Shown in pieces: positions 34,504 through 46,500 of a DNA stretch of 64,000 nucleotides. The DNA lies in the NCBI GenBank assembly GCA_947311845.1, contig CAMZMU010000040.1:62994330-63058329 (forward strand), in the 5' to 3' direction. Every line of letters begins with the position of its first letter. Within the stretch, counting starts at the first letter, position 1. The translations under genes and the position numbers were made by a program. Source of the stretch: Poa pratensis. Taxonomy: Eukaryota; Streptophyta; Magnoliopsida; Poales; Poaceae. Below the pieces are notes generated by a model. That model made no database searches. It was not told the DNA's origin and worked only from the letters and a program-made list of their open reading frames with translations.

Positions 34504-34652
34504 CTCCCTCCGTTTCAAATTGTAAGATGTTTTCGATATTTCAATGTAGATTACATACGGACTGAAAAGAGAGAACCTACAAACTGAAAGGCGTGTGGAT
34601 ACATGTGAATCGGAAATAAATTAAAACATCTTATAATTTGAAACGTATGGAG
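34504..34652. mobile_element. Stowaway MITE
   Basis: 149 bp, ends 'ctccctccgtttcaaatt' and 'aatttgaaacgtatggag', with TA flanks. Confidence 0.85.
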
Positions 34653-34735
34653 TACAAATGATACCATTCACGATGTTGTGGCCTCCCCATCCAGAAGTTT
34701 AAACATTAATTTTTAACATTCTCCATGAATGCAGA

Positions 34736-34815
34736 AAGTAAAACGTAGTACACCAACTTGTCGTGAATGTGCGTTTTGGTCACCAAGTTACGAAACGCGC
34801 GTTTTGGTCACTGTT
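34736..34815. repeat. Fragment related to the long-inverted-repeat element at 56075
   Basis: 'gaatgtgcgttttggtcacc' and a following 'cgcgcgttttggtcact' resemble the arm of the element at 56075-56375. Only part of one arm is present. Confidence 0.45.
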
Positions 34816-34972
34816 TTTTTTTGGCAAATTGCCCCTTAAATTTTTATTAAGGATAAAGGGTACTTAGGATAATAACAAATATTTTCATTTATTCGTTCGG
34901 TGCACCAAATGATTATCTAAAAAAATGACTTTCCTTCGAAGTGAAAAAGGACTTGTCACAGCGCACAGACTT

Positions 34973-35638
34973 TTTTTTTTGCGAGGAAAAGAGCTGCTTA
35001 TATTGACACCATGGTTCTTACAGAAAGATCCAGCAAAGATAGCAAAATTACAACATGGTCCTTCTGGAACCCATCTTCGTCAACGCCGAGCCAAACATGC
35101 CGACGACGCGCCGCCGCACCTGCTTCCTTCAACCTTGGATCAGAAGCGTCCCCGTGCAGACGGGAAGTCCTCGAGCCTCGAACTCCGAAGAGCCTCCATC
35201 TCGCTCCGCCAACTCGGACGCCATGGCCAACACCTGCAACTCCTCCGATTATTTCGAGCAACCGGCTCCGCCGCTCGTCGGACACCGGAACGGGGACTAC
35301 ACGCAACACAGATCCACGGATCTGCGAGCATGGACAAGGCAGCAGCTCGACCGCAGACCTCCGAGGAAACCTGCAACCAGAGAGGAAAAGCGCCGCCGCA
35401 AAACTCCGACCTGACCGCGCCGCCAGCTCCCCGACGCCGCCAGCAGGAGACCTACTCCGCCCTACACTATGTACACATCGGGATCCGGGGTTCCCCCACC
35501 CTCCCGCCGCCGGAGCGGCCGGCGGAGGGGGAGGGAACCGGCGGAACGCCGACGGCGAGGTGGGAAGAGAGGAAGGTTTCAGAAATCGCCTCCTTCGACT
35601 ACTGTAGCGGGAAGGGGATAAGCTCCAAGGTGTACTTT
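34973..35638 (-). mobile_element. GC-rich non-LTR retroposon R2, inserted in the glucosyltransferase 3' end
   Basis: A poly(T) at the left marks the tail of a minus-strand retroposon. The flanks share 'tcacagcgcacagact' (from 34956 and 35639), a 16-17 bp target duplication. R2 and R3 (40927) share the 5' 'cccgctacagtag', a 'gccgctccggcggcgggag' block and the 3' 'ctggatctttctgt' before 'atataag' and poly(A). No reverse transcriptase is encoded. It lies in the same direction as the glucosyltransferase and supplies that gene's reading frame with a new C-terminus. Confidence 0.88.
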
Positions 35639-37102
35639 TCACAGCGCACAGACTTATGTTGACAAGCTTGTCAAACTTGTTCCTGCTGGCTCCCCCGGGC
35701 GCGACGGCCCTGTCCACCATGCCACGGAGCTCTTGCACTGTCGCCCACATTTGAGCTCCTTCTTCACCGCTCAGCAGCGACGTGACCAGCGCGGCTACTC
35801 CCCCGCGCGTGACCGGCTCGTCCAACGTCTCGCCCAACCCCGACAGCTGCACCGACCGCGCGTTCATCCTCTCGTCGGTGAAGAAGGGACGGCACGCCAT
35901 GGGCACGCCGGCGGACGCTCCCTCCAGCACGGACGCCCAGCCGGCGTGCGTGACGAACGCGCCCACTGACGCGTGCTGCAGCACCTGCACCTGCAGCGCC
36001 CACGGCACCAGGAGCCCCGCGCCGCGCTCCACGAACCCCGGCGGGAGGTGCGGCCAGGACTCCTCCGGCAGCGACCAGAGGAACGGCGCGCCGGCCGCCT
36101 CTATCCCGGCCGCGATCTCGCGCAGCTCGTCCGGCCGTGCCACTTCCGCCGCGAGCGTGCGGAAGCTGACGTAAGCGACGGTGCGAGCAGGGTGGCCGCC
36201 AAGCCAGTCGAGGCAGCCGTAGGGGTCCGAGGGAGCGCTGTCTGGCGAGTCCGTGCCGGGAAGGAGGTGGAACGGGCCTACGGGGAGGCAGTTTGGGAGC
36301 TCGGCGGCGAGAGCGGCCATCACCTCTGGACGATCCAGACCCGGGAAGGTGTTGAAGGCGACTGCGGCGGTGTTGCCCTTGTGTTCGGAGAAGCTCTGCG
36401 CTATACGACGGAACAGACCGAGGAGGGGGAGGTTTACTTTGCCGGAGAGGAGGCCTTGGGCGTCGGGCAGGTCCCGGACGCTGTAGCTCCCGAGACCGAG
36501 GTGCGACGGGAGCAGATCGTCAGCTCGGCTCGCGGCTGCAAGCGTCAGCGACAACATGTCATGGGCTCATGGCTAGCTAGCCCTTGGCCCTTTGCCGGAG
36601 AGGAGCTCGCGGATGAGGTGAACGTACCGATATGGCCGCGCAGCGCGTCAGCATGTAGGTGGGCCAGGAGTGCACTGGGTCCGCCGGTCCAGACGGGTAG
36701 CCATGGCGCCGCCACAGCAGCGGCCGCCTCCGCGGACATCCACATGAAGGCGTCGGCCACCACGCAGCTCACCCTGGCGCCCCCCGCCGAGTCGCGAGCC
36801 GCCCTCAGCGCATCCCTGACCCCTCCAGCCTGGGCGCACGCCATGAAAAGCTGCACACGGGTAAGGGGATCCATCACATCTCCATCTCCTCCCTCACTCT
36901 CAGCTGGGACCTCCACGAATCGCAGGTTTCCAGGGAGCGCGCCGGTGCCGGCATTCTGTAGCCGTCCGAGGGAGGTGGCGGCGGTGAGGAAGGAGAAGGT
37001 CACCGCCGGCGATGCGGCCGCCAGGGCGCGCGCTAGGCGGAAGAGCTTCACCGCGTGGGAGGCGTAAGGGAAGGCAATCACCACGACGTGCGGCACCGCC
37101 AT
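34998..37102 (-). CDS. Bronze1-like flavonoid 3-O-glucosyltransferase, altered by transposons
   Basis: Exon 1 is 37102-36628 and exon 2 starts at 36535, after a 92-bp GT..AG intron. The protein follows maize Bz1 closely from memory: '[12 protein letters not shown]' with catalytic His16, 'VVADAFMW' with Asp117, '[11 protein letters not shown]', '[11 protein letters not shown]', and a 44-residue PSPG donor box at 337-380. Bz1 transfers glucose from UDP-glucose to the 3-OH of anthocyanidins and flavonols in the cytosol. Several conserved spots differ: WALQ for WAPQ, FRT for FGT near 284, and the last PSPG residue is Glu380, not Gln. The family part ends near residue 452. The frame then enters retroposon R2 and runs on to 34998, predicting 670 residues against about 471 for Bz1. 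Helitron 2 ends 49 bp before the ATG. It may be a decaying gene, or one with changed activity. Confidence 0.88.
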
Positions 37103-37140
37103 AGTCAGTCTTCTGCCTGCTCCCTCTTCCAACACGCAAT

Positions 37141-37151
37141 GTATATATATA
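37141..37151 (-). promoter_or_regulatory. TATA box of the glucosyltransferase
   Basis: 'tatatatatac' on the minus strand lies 40-50 bp before the ATG and directly abuts the Helitron 2 end at 37152. The core box is retained, but all native upstream elements are displaced by about 3.5 kb. Confidence 0.55.
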
Positions 37152-40100
37152 CTAGTTGAATTTAGGCGCGCCGTCACGTCGCGCCCTGGGTGGATATTTT
37201 TGTAAATATAATTTGTTTTTTGTTTTTGATTGCGTAATATATTTTGTGAATAGAAATGGTGAAGTTGTTTGTTTAATGCATTTATGTTCGCGTTGTTTGA
37301 ACTTATTGAGTTACTGCGAAGACAAAACATTAGTTTAACTGTTTGAACATAAGTTTCAATTTTTTTTGCAAATCTATTAAAGCAAACTGGAATTGGAAAA
37401 GGGAATTTATAATTGTTTTGTAAACTTAAATGTTTTTTTTATCATTATTGCAATGGTGTTGGAATGCGAAGCAAAAGAAAAGCAAGAAGAAGAAAAAAAA
37501 AACAAGTCGAAAGATCTAATTTCAATGTTTTTTACAACTTTACTACGACAAACTGGAATTCAAAAAGGGAAATTACAGTTGTTTTGTAAGCTAAAATGTG
37601 GTGAAATTATTTTGCTTCATGGTGATCATTATTTTGATGTTGTTTTGTTGTAAACCAAAAGAAAAGGGGGAAAAAGAAATATATTGTATTAGCGTTTATT
37701 AAATTCAATCCATCTGTAGAGGGAATGAATATGTGATTTCTTGAAATATGCATGTAGTCAACCATTATTTGAATTGAAGTACATAATTAGAAAGAGGTAA
37801 GTTCAACTTAAGCGTTTATTAAATTGAACTGCATATTTGGAGGGAGTTAGTTACATTATGTGTAAATATGAATCTATTTGAATTGGCATGTTGTTTTTGT
37901 GGTTTGTCTTACATATTTGATTAGAGAAAATATATTGTGTTAGCATCTATTAAATTCAATCTATCTTTAGAGGAAAATGAGTTTGTGCTTTTTTGGAATG
38001 TGCATGCAATAAAGCATTATTAAAATTTAGCTACATAATTAAGGGGAGTTAAGTTCTGTTTGAACATTCATTAAGCTGAATTGTATAATTGGAGTGAGTT
38101 CAGTTATATTATCTGTAAATATTAACCTATTCAAATTGATGTGGTATGTTTGTGTTCTGTCTTAAATATTTAATTGAACTCATTAATGAGAGGAAGTATA
38201 TTGTATGGCTATTTAGTAAATTCAACTTAAAATCATTTTCTCTAAATATTCATCTGATCAAGCATTTTTTAAGCAACCGTAGCTCAGCATCAGACACCAT
38301 TGTTTAGCGAAATACGGTGGTGTAAAAATTCGAATTTGTAAATATCTGCATTCAAAAGTTGTTTAGATATTTTTTCTGTTTGTGATTTGTAAAATTAAGT
38401 TTGCATTTATAAGTTATTCGAATTTGGGGAAAAAATAAAATTGGAAAGATATTCATGTTTGCTTTTTTTCCCCGTTTGTTAAATACTCAGAATTGAAAGT
38501 CATTTTAGTTTGAATTAATCAAATCTGGAATTTGATCATATGCCACAAATAGGAAACGTTTATTTTTTGTGGTCTTGTTAATATGGTAAGGGGAAGTCAT
38601 TCAAATTTAAATTGTTTTACTGTTCACAAAATGATCATGTTTGAAAGTAATTTTAAATTTTTGAAACATGTAAATTTGTTTTTTTAGTTGGATTGATATG
38701 GTAAGGGGAAGTCATTCAAATTTAAGTTGTTTTAGTGTTCACAAAATGATCATGTTTGAAAGTCATTTTAAAATTTTGAAACATGTATTTTTTTTTAGTT
38801 GGTATGGTGAAGTACGGTTGTTTTTTTTCATAAAATTATCCAAATATTGGTCAATTTGAGTTATTCAAACATGTTTATTTTTTGTGGGAAATAGTTTTTT
38901 TTTAGATTTTTTGATATATCTTCTATATTTTTTCCGGTGGTTGGAATTTGGATTTGAATGGTCCAATATGGTTGTAATTGAAAGTTGGAAACGTACACAT
39001 TCAAAAATTGTTTATATTTAGAAATTGTTGGACTATAGGAAGAATTTATGTTTTTGAAGTGTTCATGTGTGGAAAATTGTTCAAATTGGAGAGTTATTAA
39101 GGTTTTTTTTCGTTTAGAAAATGATTAAGTTTGAAAGAATCAAATTGGAAAGTTATTAAGGTTTGATTTGTTTTTTTTCGTTTAGAAAATGATTAGGTTG
39201 AAAGAATTTTAAAATTTTAGTAGACTTGAATCTGAAACTTGGATTTAAATGCCAATGTGGTTGTTTTTTTCCATAGATAGATCTATCGAAATGTTGACCA
39301 ATTCGAAATATTCAAACATATATTTTTTTGTTTTGTAAGTAGCTATCATTTTTTTTCTTGGGTATTTTGTTGTACATTGCATTTTTTTTTTTTTTTGCTA
39401 TGGGTATTTGAAGAAATACTTCCATCTTCTCTTTTTTTTTCAGGAAAGGAAAAACTGGCAGGCCAGGCCCACGCTGACACAAATATTCAAATATGGTTGG
39501 TGTACATTTGTTGAAATGTAGTCCATATTTAGGAAAAGTCCATCTAGATTACAGGCAAATATTTACGAAATTGAAATGTTCAGAAATTCCTAATTATAGT
39601 AAATGGTTGATTTAGTTCTCCTATAAAAGAATGATTCAAAGTTGGTTAAGCATGCATGAATTTGATTCAAATATATAGGATTCATTTTTCTGAACATTTT
39701 GGTATATTGAACACTCTTTTCTGAATAACAGAACAAAAATATTGAATTTGCAAATTTGAATCAATTTCCAGATTGTTTTGGAAAAGTTAAAAACTCTGAC
39801 GGCGGGTCCCGCGTGTCAGTGGCAGAGAGGAACCCACGGCGGCTCTGTCGAGCTCGCTGTCGTCGGAGGAGAGCGAGCGGGCTCACGCGCGTGCGCGTGA
39901 CGCACGCACGGGATCGCGGGGAGTCGACTGGGCGGCGGGGCGGACCAAATGGTCGCCGGAATCACCGACGGCGACCAAAACACGGCGGCGGCAGACGGAG
40001 AGCACGGCAACGGCGAGCTAAGGCACGGGAAGGAGGTGGGGAAGGTTCTACGGAACCGGAGGCTCAGCAAGAAGGCGAAGGAGAGGTCGGAGCAGCAAGG

Positions 40101-40617
40101 CGAGGTCAGGGATGGCCGGAATCGAGCTCGGCGAGCGGCGGCCGGAGACGGAGGATGCCGAGCGCGGCGGCGGCGAATCCGGGGCGCGTCGGGCTTCCCA
40201 GCAAGCGAGACTTGGCGAGCACGGAGAAGAGACTACGGCGGAGCTCCCTGTAGGTCTCGATTCGTCGGAGGAGGAGCGGAGCTGCGGTGGCATGCGCCGG
40301 CGCTGGCGCGGCGACTTCCGCGTCGCGCGGGAGGAGAAGGAGGGAGGGGGGTGTGAGGGCAATTTTGCAATTTAGTCCGTGTTTTTTCGCAATTTTCAAA
40401 TTGGTCCCTCGCTTCGTGATTTCGTGGATTGCGGGTTAATTTATGTTTTTTGGGAGGTTTTTTTGCTAAACCGTCACGGGCGTGGCCTGTGGACCGTCCG
40501 ATCGCCGGGCGACGGCTCGGATCGAAACACTGTTCAACACTGAACAGTGATGAACAATGCCCGATCGCTGCGAGCTCGCAAAATCGCTCATCTTTCATAT
40601 ATAGTAGTATAACTAGA
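37152..40617 (-). mobile_element. Helitron 2, non-autonomous
   Basis: The minus strand begins 'tctagttatactactatata' and ends with a GC-rich stem ('ggcgcg...cgcgcc') followed by 'taaattcaactag'. It sits between A and T. It has the same plan as Helitron 1: a GC-rich 5' block of about 0.8 kb and a long AT-rich body. The body shares 'gttgttttgttg' and related stretches with the other two. No Rep/helicase. The internal open frames are Arg/Ala/Pro-rich and unrecognised. Confidence 0.82.
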
Positions 40618-40926
40618 TTTCGAATGCTACACGAGGTTCATTTTTATGCCATCGTGCTTTAAGACGTCTAGCTACTGTAACTCGCGCCACACGAGTTTTT
40701 CTAATATTAAGCAATCCACGACCCAATACATGCAGACCCCACACCACACATGCATGCATAGCCTTGGCGCTTCACCAAGAAAGGCTTGATGTTGATTTTA
40801 TTTGTCCAAATTAAGCTTCTCCATCGAAATGTGTATCCCTTGATGAATCTGCACATATCGTGCTTGAGTTGAGCGAGCGGGATGATTGTTTTCTTTTTCT
40901 CTCTCCAATATTAGAACATGTTTAAT
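40618..40926. other. Displaced upstream sequence of the glucosyltransferase
   Basis: Before Helitron 2 inserted, this was next to the glucosyltransferase TATA box, so its promoter elements may lie here. The part from about 40855 belongs to the duplicated repeat described at 40855-43180. No gene. Confidence 0.5.
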
Positions 40927-41587
40927 AAGGGTTTGCTTGGTCGTTCCCCTCCCCCGCTACAGTAGGGAGGAGAGTTTTTCTGAACACCGCCCGGAGATCC
41001 ACCTCGCACGCCGTCGGGTCGCCGATTCCCTGCCCTCCGGCGGCCGCTCCGGCGGCGGGAGGGTGGGGAATCGTCGATCCACGGCCTGTATATAGCGTAG
41101 GGTCGTCTAGGTTGCTTGCAGGCGGCGCGGAGGAGCTGGCGGCGCTGTCTGCGCGGCGTTTTGGGACGAGGCCTGTCCTCTCTGGCGGCGGCGCTCCCCG
41201 GAGCTCTGCGGTCGGGGCTTCGTCTTCCCCGAGTTCACAGCTCTTCGGATCTGTCGAGCTCGTCACTCCCTCACCGGCGTCGGCGTGGCGGTCGAGCCGG
41301 AGTTCGTTGAATAAGAAGAAGGAGCGGATGTTGCATCTCGCGATGAAGATGGTGGTCCGCGGTGTAGGCTCTCTGGAGCCGGCGACCGGCGACTTCCCGT
41401 CCGCGGAGGGGCTGGGCCTGAACCAAGCCATCGAGGGGCACAGCGGCGGCGGCGCGCCACCGGCGGCATCAGGGTCGTCATCGACATCGGGATCCAGAGG
41501 ACCCGTTTGTAATTTTCCATTTTCACTGGATCTTTCTGTTAGGAACGGGATTTAATATAAGCTCCTTTTTCCCGCAAAAAAAAAAAA
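40927..41587 (+). mobile_element. GC-rich non-LTR retroposon R3
   Basis: It runs from 'aagggtttgcttgg' to a poly(A) tail ending at 41587. The 14-bp repeat 'agaacatgtttaat' occurs on both sides (40913-40926, 41588-41601). The second unit of the surrounding duplication shows the unoccupied site near 42655. It is clearly related to R2. No protein domain was recognised. Confidence 0.88.
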
Positions 41588-42174
41588 AGAACATGTTTAA
41601 TGGATTGTCCGGTACAATTGTAAAATTTACAACCGTTTTTGCTACTTTAAGCGTTTAAATGAATTTCTGAAATATTCAACGAAAGTAATCCATAATTGAA
41701 CTAGAGGTGTGCGATAGAATTCTCAGGTCGAACTTCTTTTTCTAGATGTAAATGTGCATTGAACTACTGGACTGTGATAGAATGGTCAGGTATTGGCATG
41801 AATTTCTGCCACTTTAACCAATGGAAAGTATGGACATTTCATAGAGTTATTCAAGATTTTCAAGATATTTGTATGGTAAGATTGGCCTGCCGTTTCCACC
41901 CTGATTTAGAAAAAAAAATTCCTACAATATGTTAATTTTTCCAAAAAAAATGCCAGATCATGGCATTGACTTATTTTTGGTACAAGTTGCCACAAAAAAA
42001 AAGCACCAGCTAATCTTGATAATTAAAAAAAAAAAACTTGAACCACAATATCATCCTGATGTTGATAGGCGACACGAACTACCTGTATGCTTGAAACAAC
42101 TGTCATCCCACGTGTATTACATACTGGTGGCAAGAAACAAATGTATCCCTTGATGAAGTCCCTCGCTCACCCGG

Positions 42175-42540
42175 TGGAGATTTTTTTGATCCTGAGCTCC
42201 AGTGATCCCTTCTGTTTAAAAAATTCAAAAATCATATTTATAAGTTTTAAAAAATTCTGAAAAAAAATCCAGAGGTAGCTAATGATATTTGGAGCTACAC
42301 AAAAATGACAAAAATGTTGATATAAGTATGCATATTTTCAAATCTCTAAGTTTTGTCGTATTTGTTATTTTTGTGTAACCCAAAATATAACGTATCTCGA
42401 AGTGAAAATTTACACGTTCGTGGGATATATGATTGACTACATCCCTATTTTATTCCGATTTTTTGAAACTCCTAAATATGATTTTTGATTTTTTTAATTT
42501 GGAGGGTGCACTGGAGCCCGACATCAAAAAGGACTTTCCG
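42175..42540. mobile_element. Fold-back MITE, third copy of the 9-bp-TSD family
   Basis: Inner ends 'tgagctccagtgatccc' and 'gtgcactggagcccgac', with 3' end 'ggactttccg' as in the other copies. The target repeats are imperfect ('ctcacccgg' and 'ctcacttcc'). Confidence 0.72.
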
Positions 42541-43180
42541 CTCACTTCCTCGGTTTCTTTCTGGGCCTGAAGTCCCCTACTGACTATGTAGAATCTCACC
42601 TAGAAACTGCCCGTGAGCGAGCAGGATGATTGCTTTTTTTCCCCTCAAATATTACAACATGTTTAATGGATTATCCGGTACAATTGTAAAATTTACAACC
42701 GTTTTTGCTACTTTCAGCGTTTAAGAATTTTTGACAATTTAGCGAAAGTAACACATAATTGAACTAGAGGTGTGCGATAGAATTCTCAGGTCAAACTTCT
42801 TTTTCTAGATGTAAATAAATGTGCATTGAACTACTGGTCTCTGTGATAGAATGGTCAGGTCTCAGCATGAATTTCGGCCACTTTAACCAACAGAGTATGG
42901 AGAATTCATACAGTTTTTCAAGAATTTCAAGATATTTGTATAATAAGATTGGCTGCCGTTTCCGCCATGATTTAGAAAAATATTCTACAATATGTTATTT
43001 TTTCCAGAAAAATGCCAGATCTTGGCATTGACTCATTTTTTGGTACAAGTTGCTACAAAAAAGAACCAGCTAATCTTAATAATTTTTAAAAAACTTGAAC
43101 CACAATATCATCCTGATGTTGATAGGCGACAAGACCTACCTGTATGCTTGATGAGGCCATGCATTATTAACGGCTGATCT

Positions 43181-43561
43181 GATCTGACATAAAATATGTG
43201 CTGGGATCACATTCACGAAAGGCTGATAACCTGTAGCTAGCCTGCATGTTACACGAGCCCTCTTTTTTATGCATTCGCTCCTGGAGGCATTCGTGGCCGC
43301 TTCACCAGCAAGGTCCCTTCATGAGCTACACATACATAAATAACACTGGCATGGAGTAGCTCACTAGAACCGCCGGATGAACGAGTACTGATCTTCTCTG
43401 TTTCGAAAGGAATAATCGGCAGCGGGCCGGACAGCGAGGTTTTTTGAAACAAGGGAAAAATCGTTTGAGTATTTCATGTTCATGTCCATCCGTTAATTAG
43501 ATCAAAATGATCGTCACAGTATAGCTTTTGAGTACGACCTCTGTCAGATTACTACTACTTT
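43181..43561. other. Downstream region of the SPPL gene
   Basis: Non-coding, probably including the 3' UTR of the minus-strand SPPL gene. Nothing else was seen. Confidence 0.5.
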
Positions 43562-46500
43562 TCAAACTTGATCGACTAAATCTTCAGATCTTCTTCCGTA
43601 GTTCCACAGGTGAGGCAGTTCACCTCTTATCCAGCCAAGCACAACAATAAGCCCTGGTATGGAAATGATGATACAGGCATCAGCAGCAAGCAAAGGGAGA
43701 AAGTGCAAGACAAAACGACCAAAAGGAACAACGTACATATGTACTTACCTAATGTGCATGGAACTAGATATAGCAATGCTGGCTGACCATGTCCGTCCAT
43801 TAGATAGAGCCCGAGATAGGTAAGGAAAAGGCCTGCATGGAAAGGAAACGAGAATCTGAATAGAATGTACTGTTTGCTAAATACAAAACAACGAATTGTG
43901 TGTACATCCATAGGATTTCAGATTATTGTCACACGCGATTTACGCGATTACAGGGAGCATGAACAGAAGCAATACCACACATGACACAACATAAAGTACT
44001 GACAACTAACTAATCAACGCAAATATATGAATCAAGCACTTACCAACAGCATATCCCACGGTCAGCCACAGAAAATATCCATTTAAGATGCCTTTTTTGC
44101 CTGCCCTGTCAAATCTGCATCGCATACAGAAGTGATGACGTACCATTACAAATGATGTAGATGATATGAAATTCGACGAAATAAAGATTACAGATTGGGT
44201 AATCAAAATGAAATATAAACTAAAATATACAATAGAATCATGTCAAAAGCTGATTCTGATTGTTGTTCAAACACAATACAGCCTATACAGGTAGTGTGGT
44301 ATTGTACCAGTCATATGGCACTGTTCGCCAGTCCATCACTAGTTTCTATGATTTAATGTCACACCCGTAAAGCTCTATTTGTTAAATGTCTGGCATGGAC
44401 ACACCTTGGACAATCATCGTGCTGATCATTTCCACACAAATAATAATGCTCCCTCTGATCCCAAATAAATGTCGCTCGTTGTGTTACCAGTTATAGCTAG
44501 CTTAGTTACTTTCCTACGACAAAGTGGATCGGAGGGAGTAATAATTTTGGTTTTGGACTCACTTGTTACCGAATGTTGACCTATCCAAACAGCTACACCC
44601 CACTAACCCTACCGATACCACGTTCCAAACAGTAGTTCTCAAAACTGGACCAGTCACTGAACAGACAGCGCAGCTGGTTCATTGGTTCAACTGGCGGCTC
44701 TACCAGTCGGACCACGGTTCTCTATATTTACATGGAAAATAGTATCATGCAAAACACAATATGCATCACATAGAGTACCTGTAGCTGAATGCAACAAGCA
44801 ATCCGGGGAAAATAATGTCACCAAAGCCAATCATGTCATAGCCACCCCATGGATCAAAGAATCGAGGTATCCTTAGGAGCATTGGAATTGCTTCCCCTGA
44901 GTTGTCACCACTAGCAACCTGGGAATTTTATAACACTGTGAGCGACATAAATTCAATCACGAGCCACAACACAAAAAAGAATAAGATAGAGCGTTAGGCT
45001 ACTAGACAAGAGCACTTGGTGGATAATCTATTTAACATCAATTATAAACCAGAGAAAAGAAGCATGTTCTAAACATTTCACTACAGTTTCAAGTGTGCAC
45101 ATTGGCGTCCACATGAAGTCCTCATAAGTAACAACTCACTAACTATTCTCACATATTCTGAAGGTATTTAAGCAAGCACCCCATGTCATTCTCTCGTCCT
45201 TCTCTTGATTTTACAACCTTCAAAAACCCTTGTCCCCCTCAAAATACACCTTATATTTTGAAAATGGCTTCATCATGTAGTTGCAAGACTATTTGATTGA
45301 TTTTACTGGAAAACCTATTGCACAAATTAATCTGTACAACTAAAGCATAATTGATAGTAAGTCTGAATGTAAATGTAAAGGTCAAGAATGCACTTACTGC
45401 AATCATGACACTCTCATGGAATATAAGAGGGGAAATGAAGACCCAGAAGATGTCATACACAAATGCAGCACTAAGAAGAGCTGATGCAACCTGCAAAGAT
45501 ACAGTCTTAGATATTTCTGATGCATGTAGAATACATGAAGTGTTACTTAACGACAATCATCAAAGTACTGCAGATAGACATGCCAATACCCTGATATTAG
45601 GCAAGCGCGCCATCTGAAGCACAGTTATCATCAAGCAGATACCCTGGGACAAATACATAGAATCCACGGTTAATGATACATACTTAACTTGCAAAGGTCG
45701 CGTGCAAGCTTTTTAAATGTTACATGCCAAGAAATTTAACATCCCAAGTATCAAATTATGAAACAAGATCAGTAAACAGATTAAGTTCACTTCTTCACGG
45801 AAACTACTCCATAACTCATTATGAAACTCTCAAACAACATGCATCTCTTTGCTACAATATCAAGCTTAGAAACTGAATATGTCATCTCATACTAAATCGA
45901 GCGGATTAGAAGGTGTAAACTGAAGATAATCTTGTCAACATTCTTTTACTTCGGATCTCCATCTCTAGTCCACAGTGAAACTAACCTGTGAAACCTAAGC
46001 ATCCTAGTGCCAATGTACTAACAGGTTCAGTGCATAACTAATTTAAGCAGATAAATCATGCTTAAACTTGTGGTCCATGGTACTACCTTGTTAGGGCTAA
46101 AAACTGAATATAATCAATAATAAGTTGGATCGAAGTTTGACGCGCAAACTTGGATTGCACGCAGCTGGTCATACAAAATTAAAAATCCAGTTCCGAAATG
46201 CATTGAAGAAAAAAATCCAGTATCAAATTCTTGTCAAGGATTGACCTTACTGCAATGCGCAAATTGTAAAACGAAAATCACATATCAGCTAATTCCACTA
46301 GGAAAATGGGACCTCAATCCGCACTGAATTTGGACGTCACAACATGCTACTCCCCCGATCCACTAAAAATGTCATGGGAAAACACAATAACCAGTACAAC
46401 TCATACGTACAGCTTCCGACATATTTTTCGGATCGGAGGGAGTAGTTTTAACTGTTAGTACTGAAGAATAATAGAACTTCTATATCTTGATATCATGTGA

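Larger units (their letters stand above)
40855..43180. repeat. Direct duplication of a ~600-bp non-coding block
   Basis: Unit 1 is about 40855-40926 plus 41588-42174; unit 2 is about 42606-43180. Both contain 'gagcgagc(g/a)ggatgatt', 'acatgtttaatggatt', 'ggtacaattgtaaaatttac' and 'atatcatcctgatgttgat'. Unit 1 is interrupted by retroposon R3, and a MITE (42175-42540) lies between the units. Confidence 0.85.
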
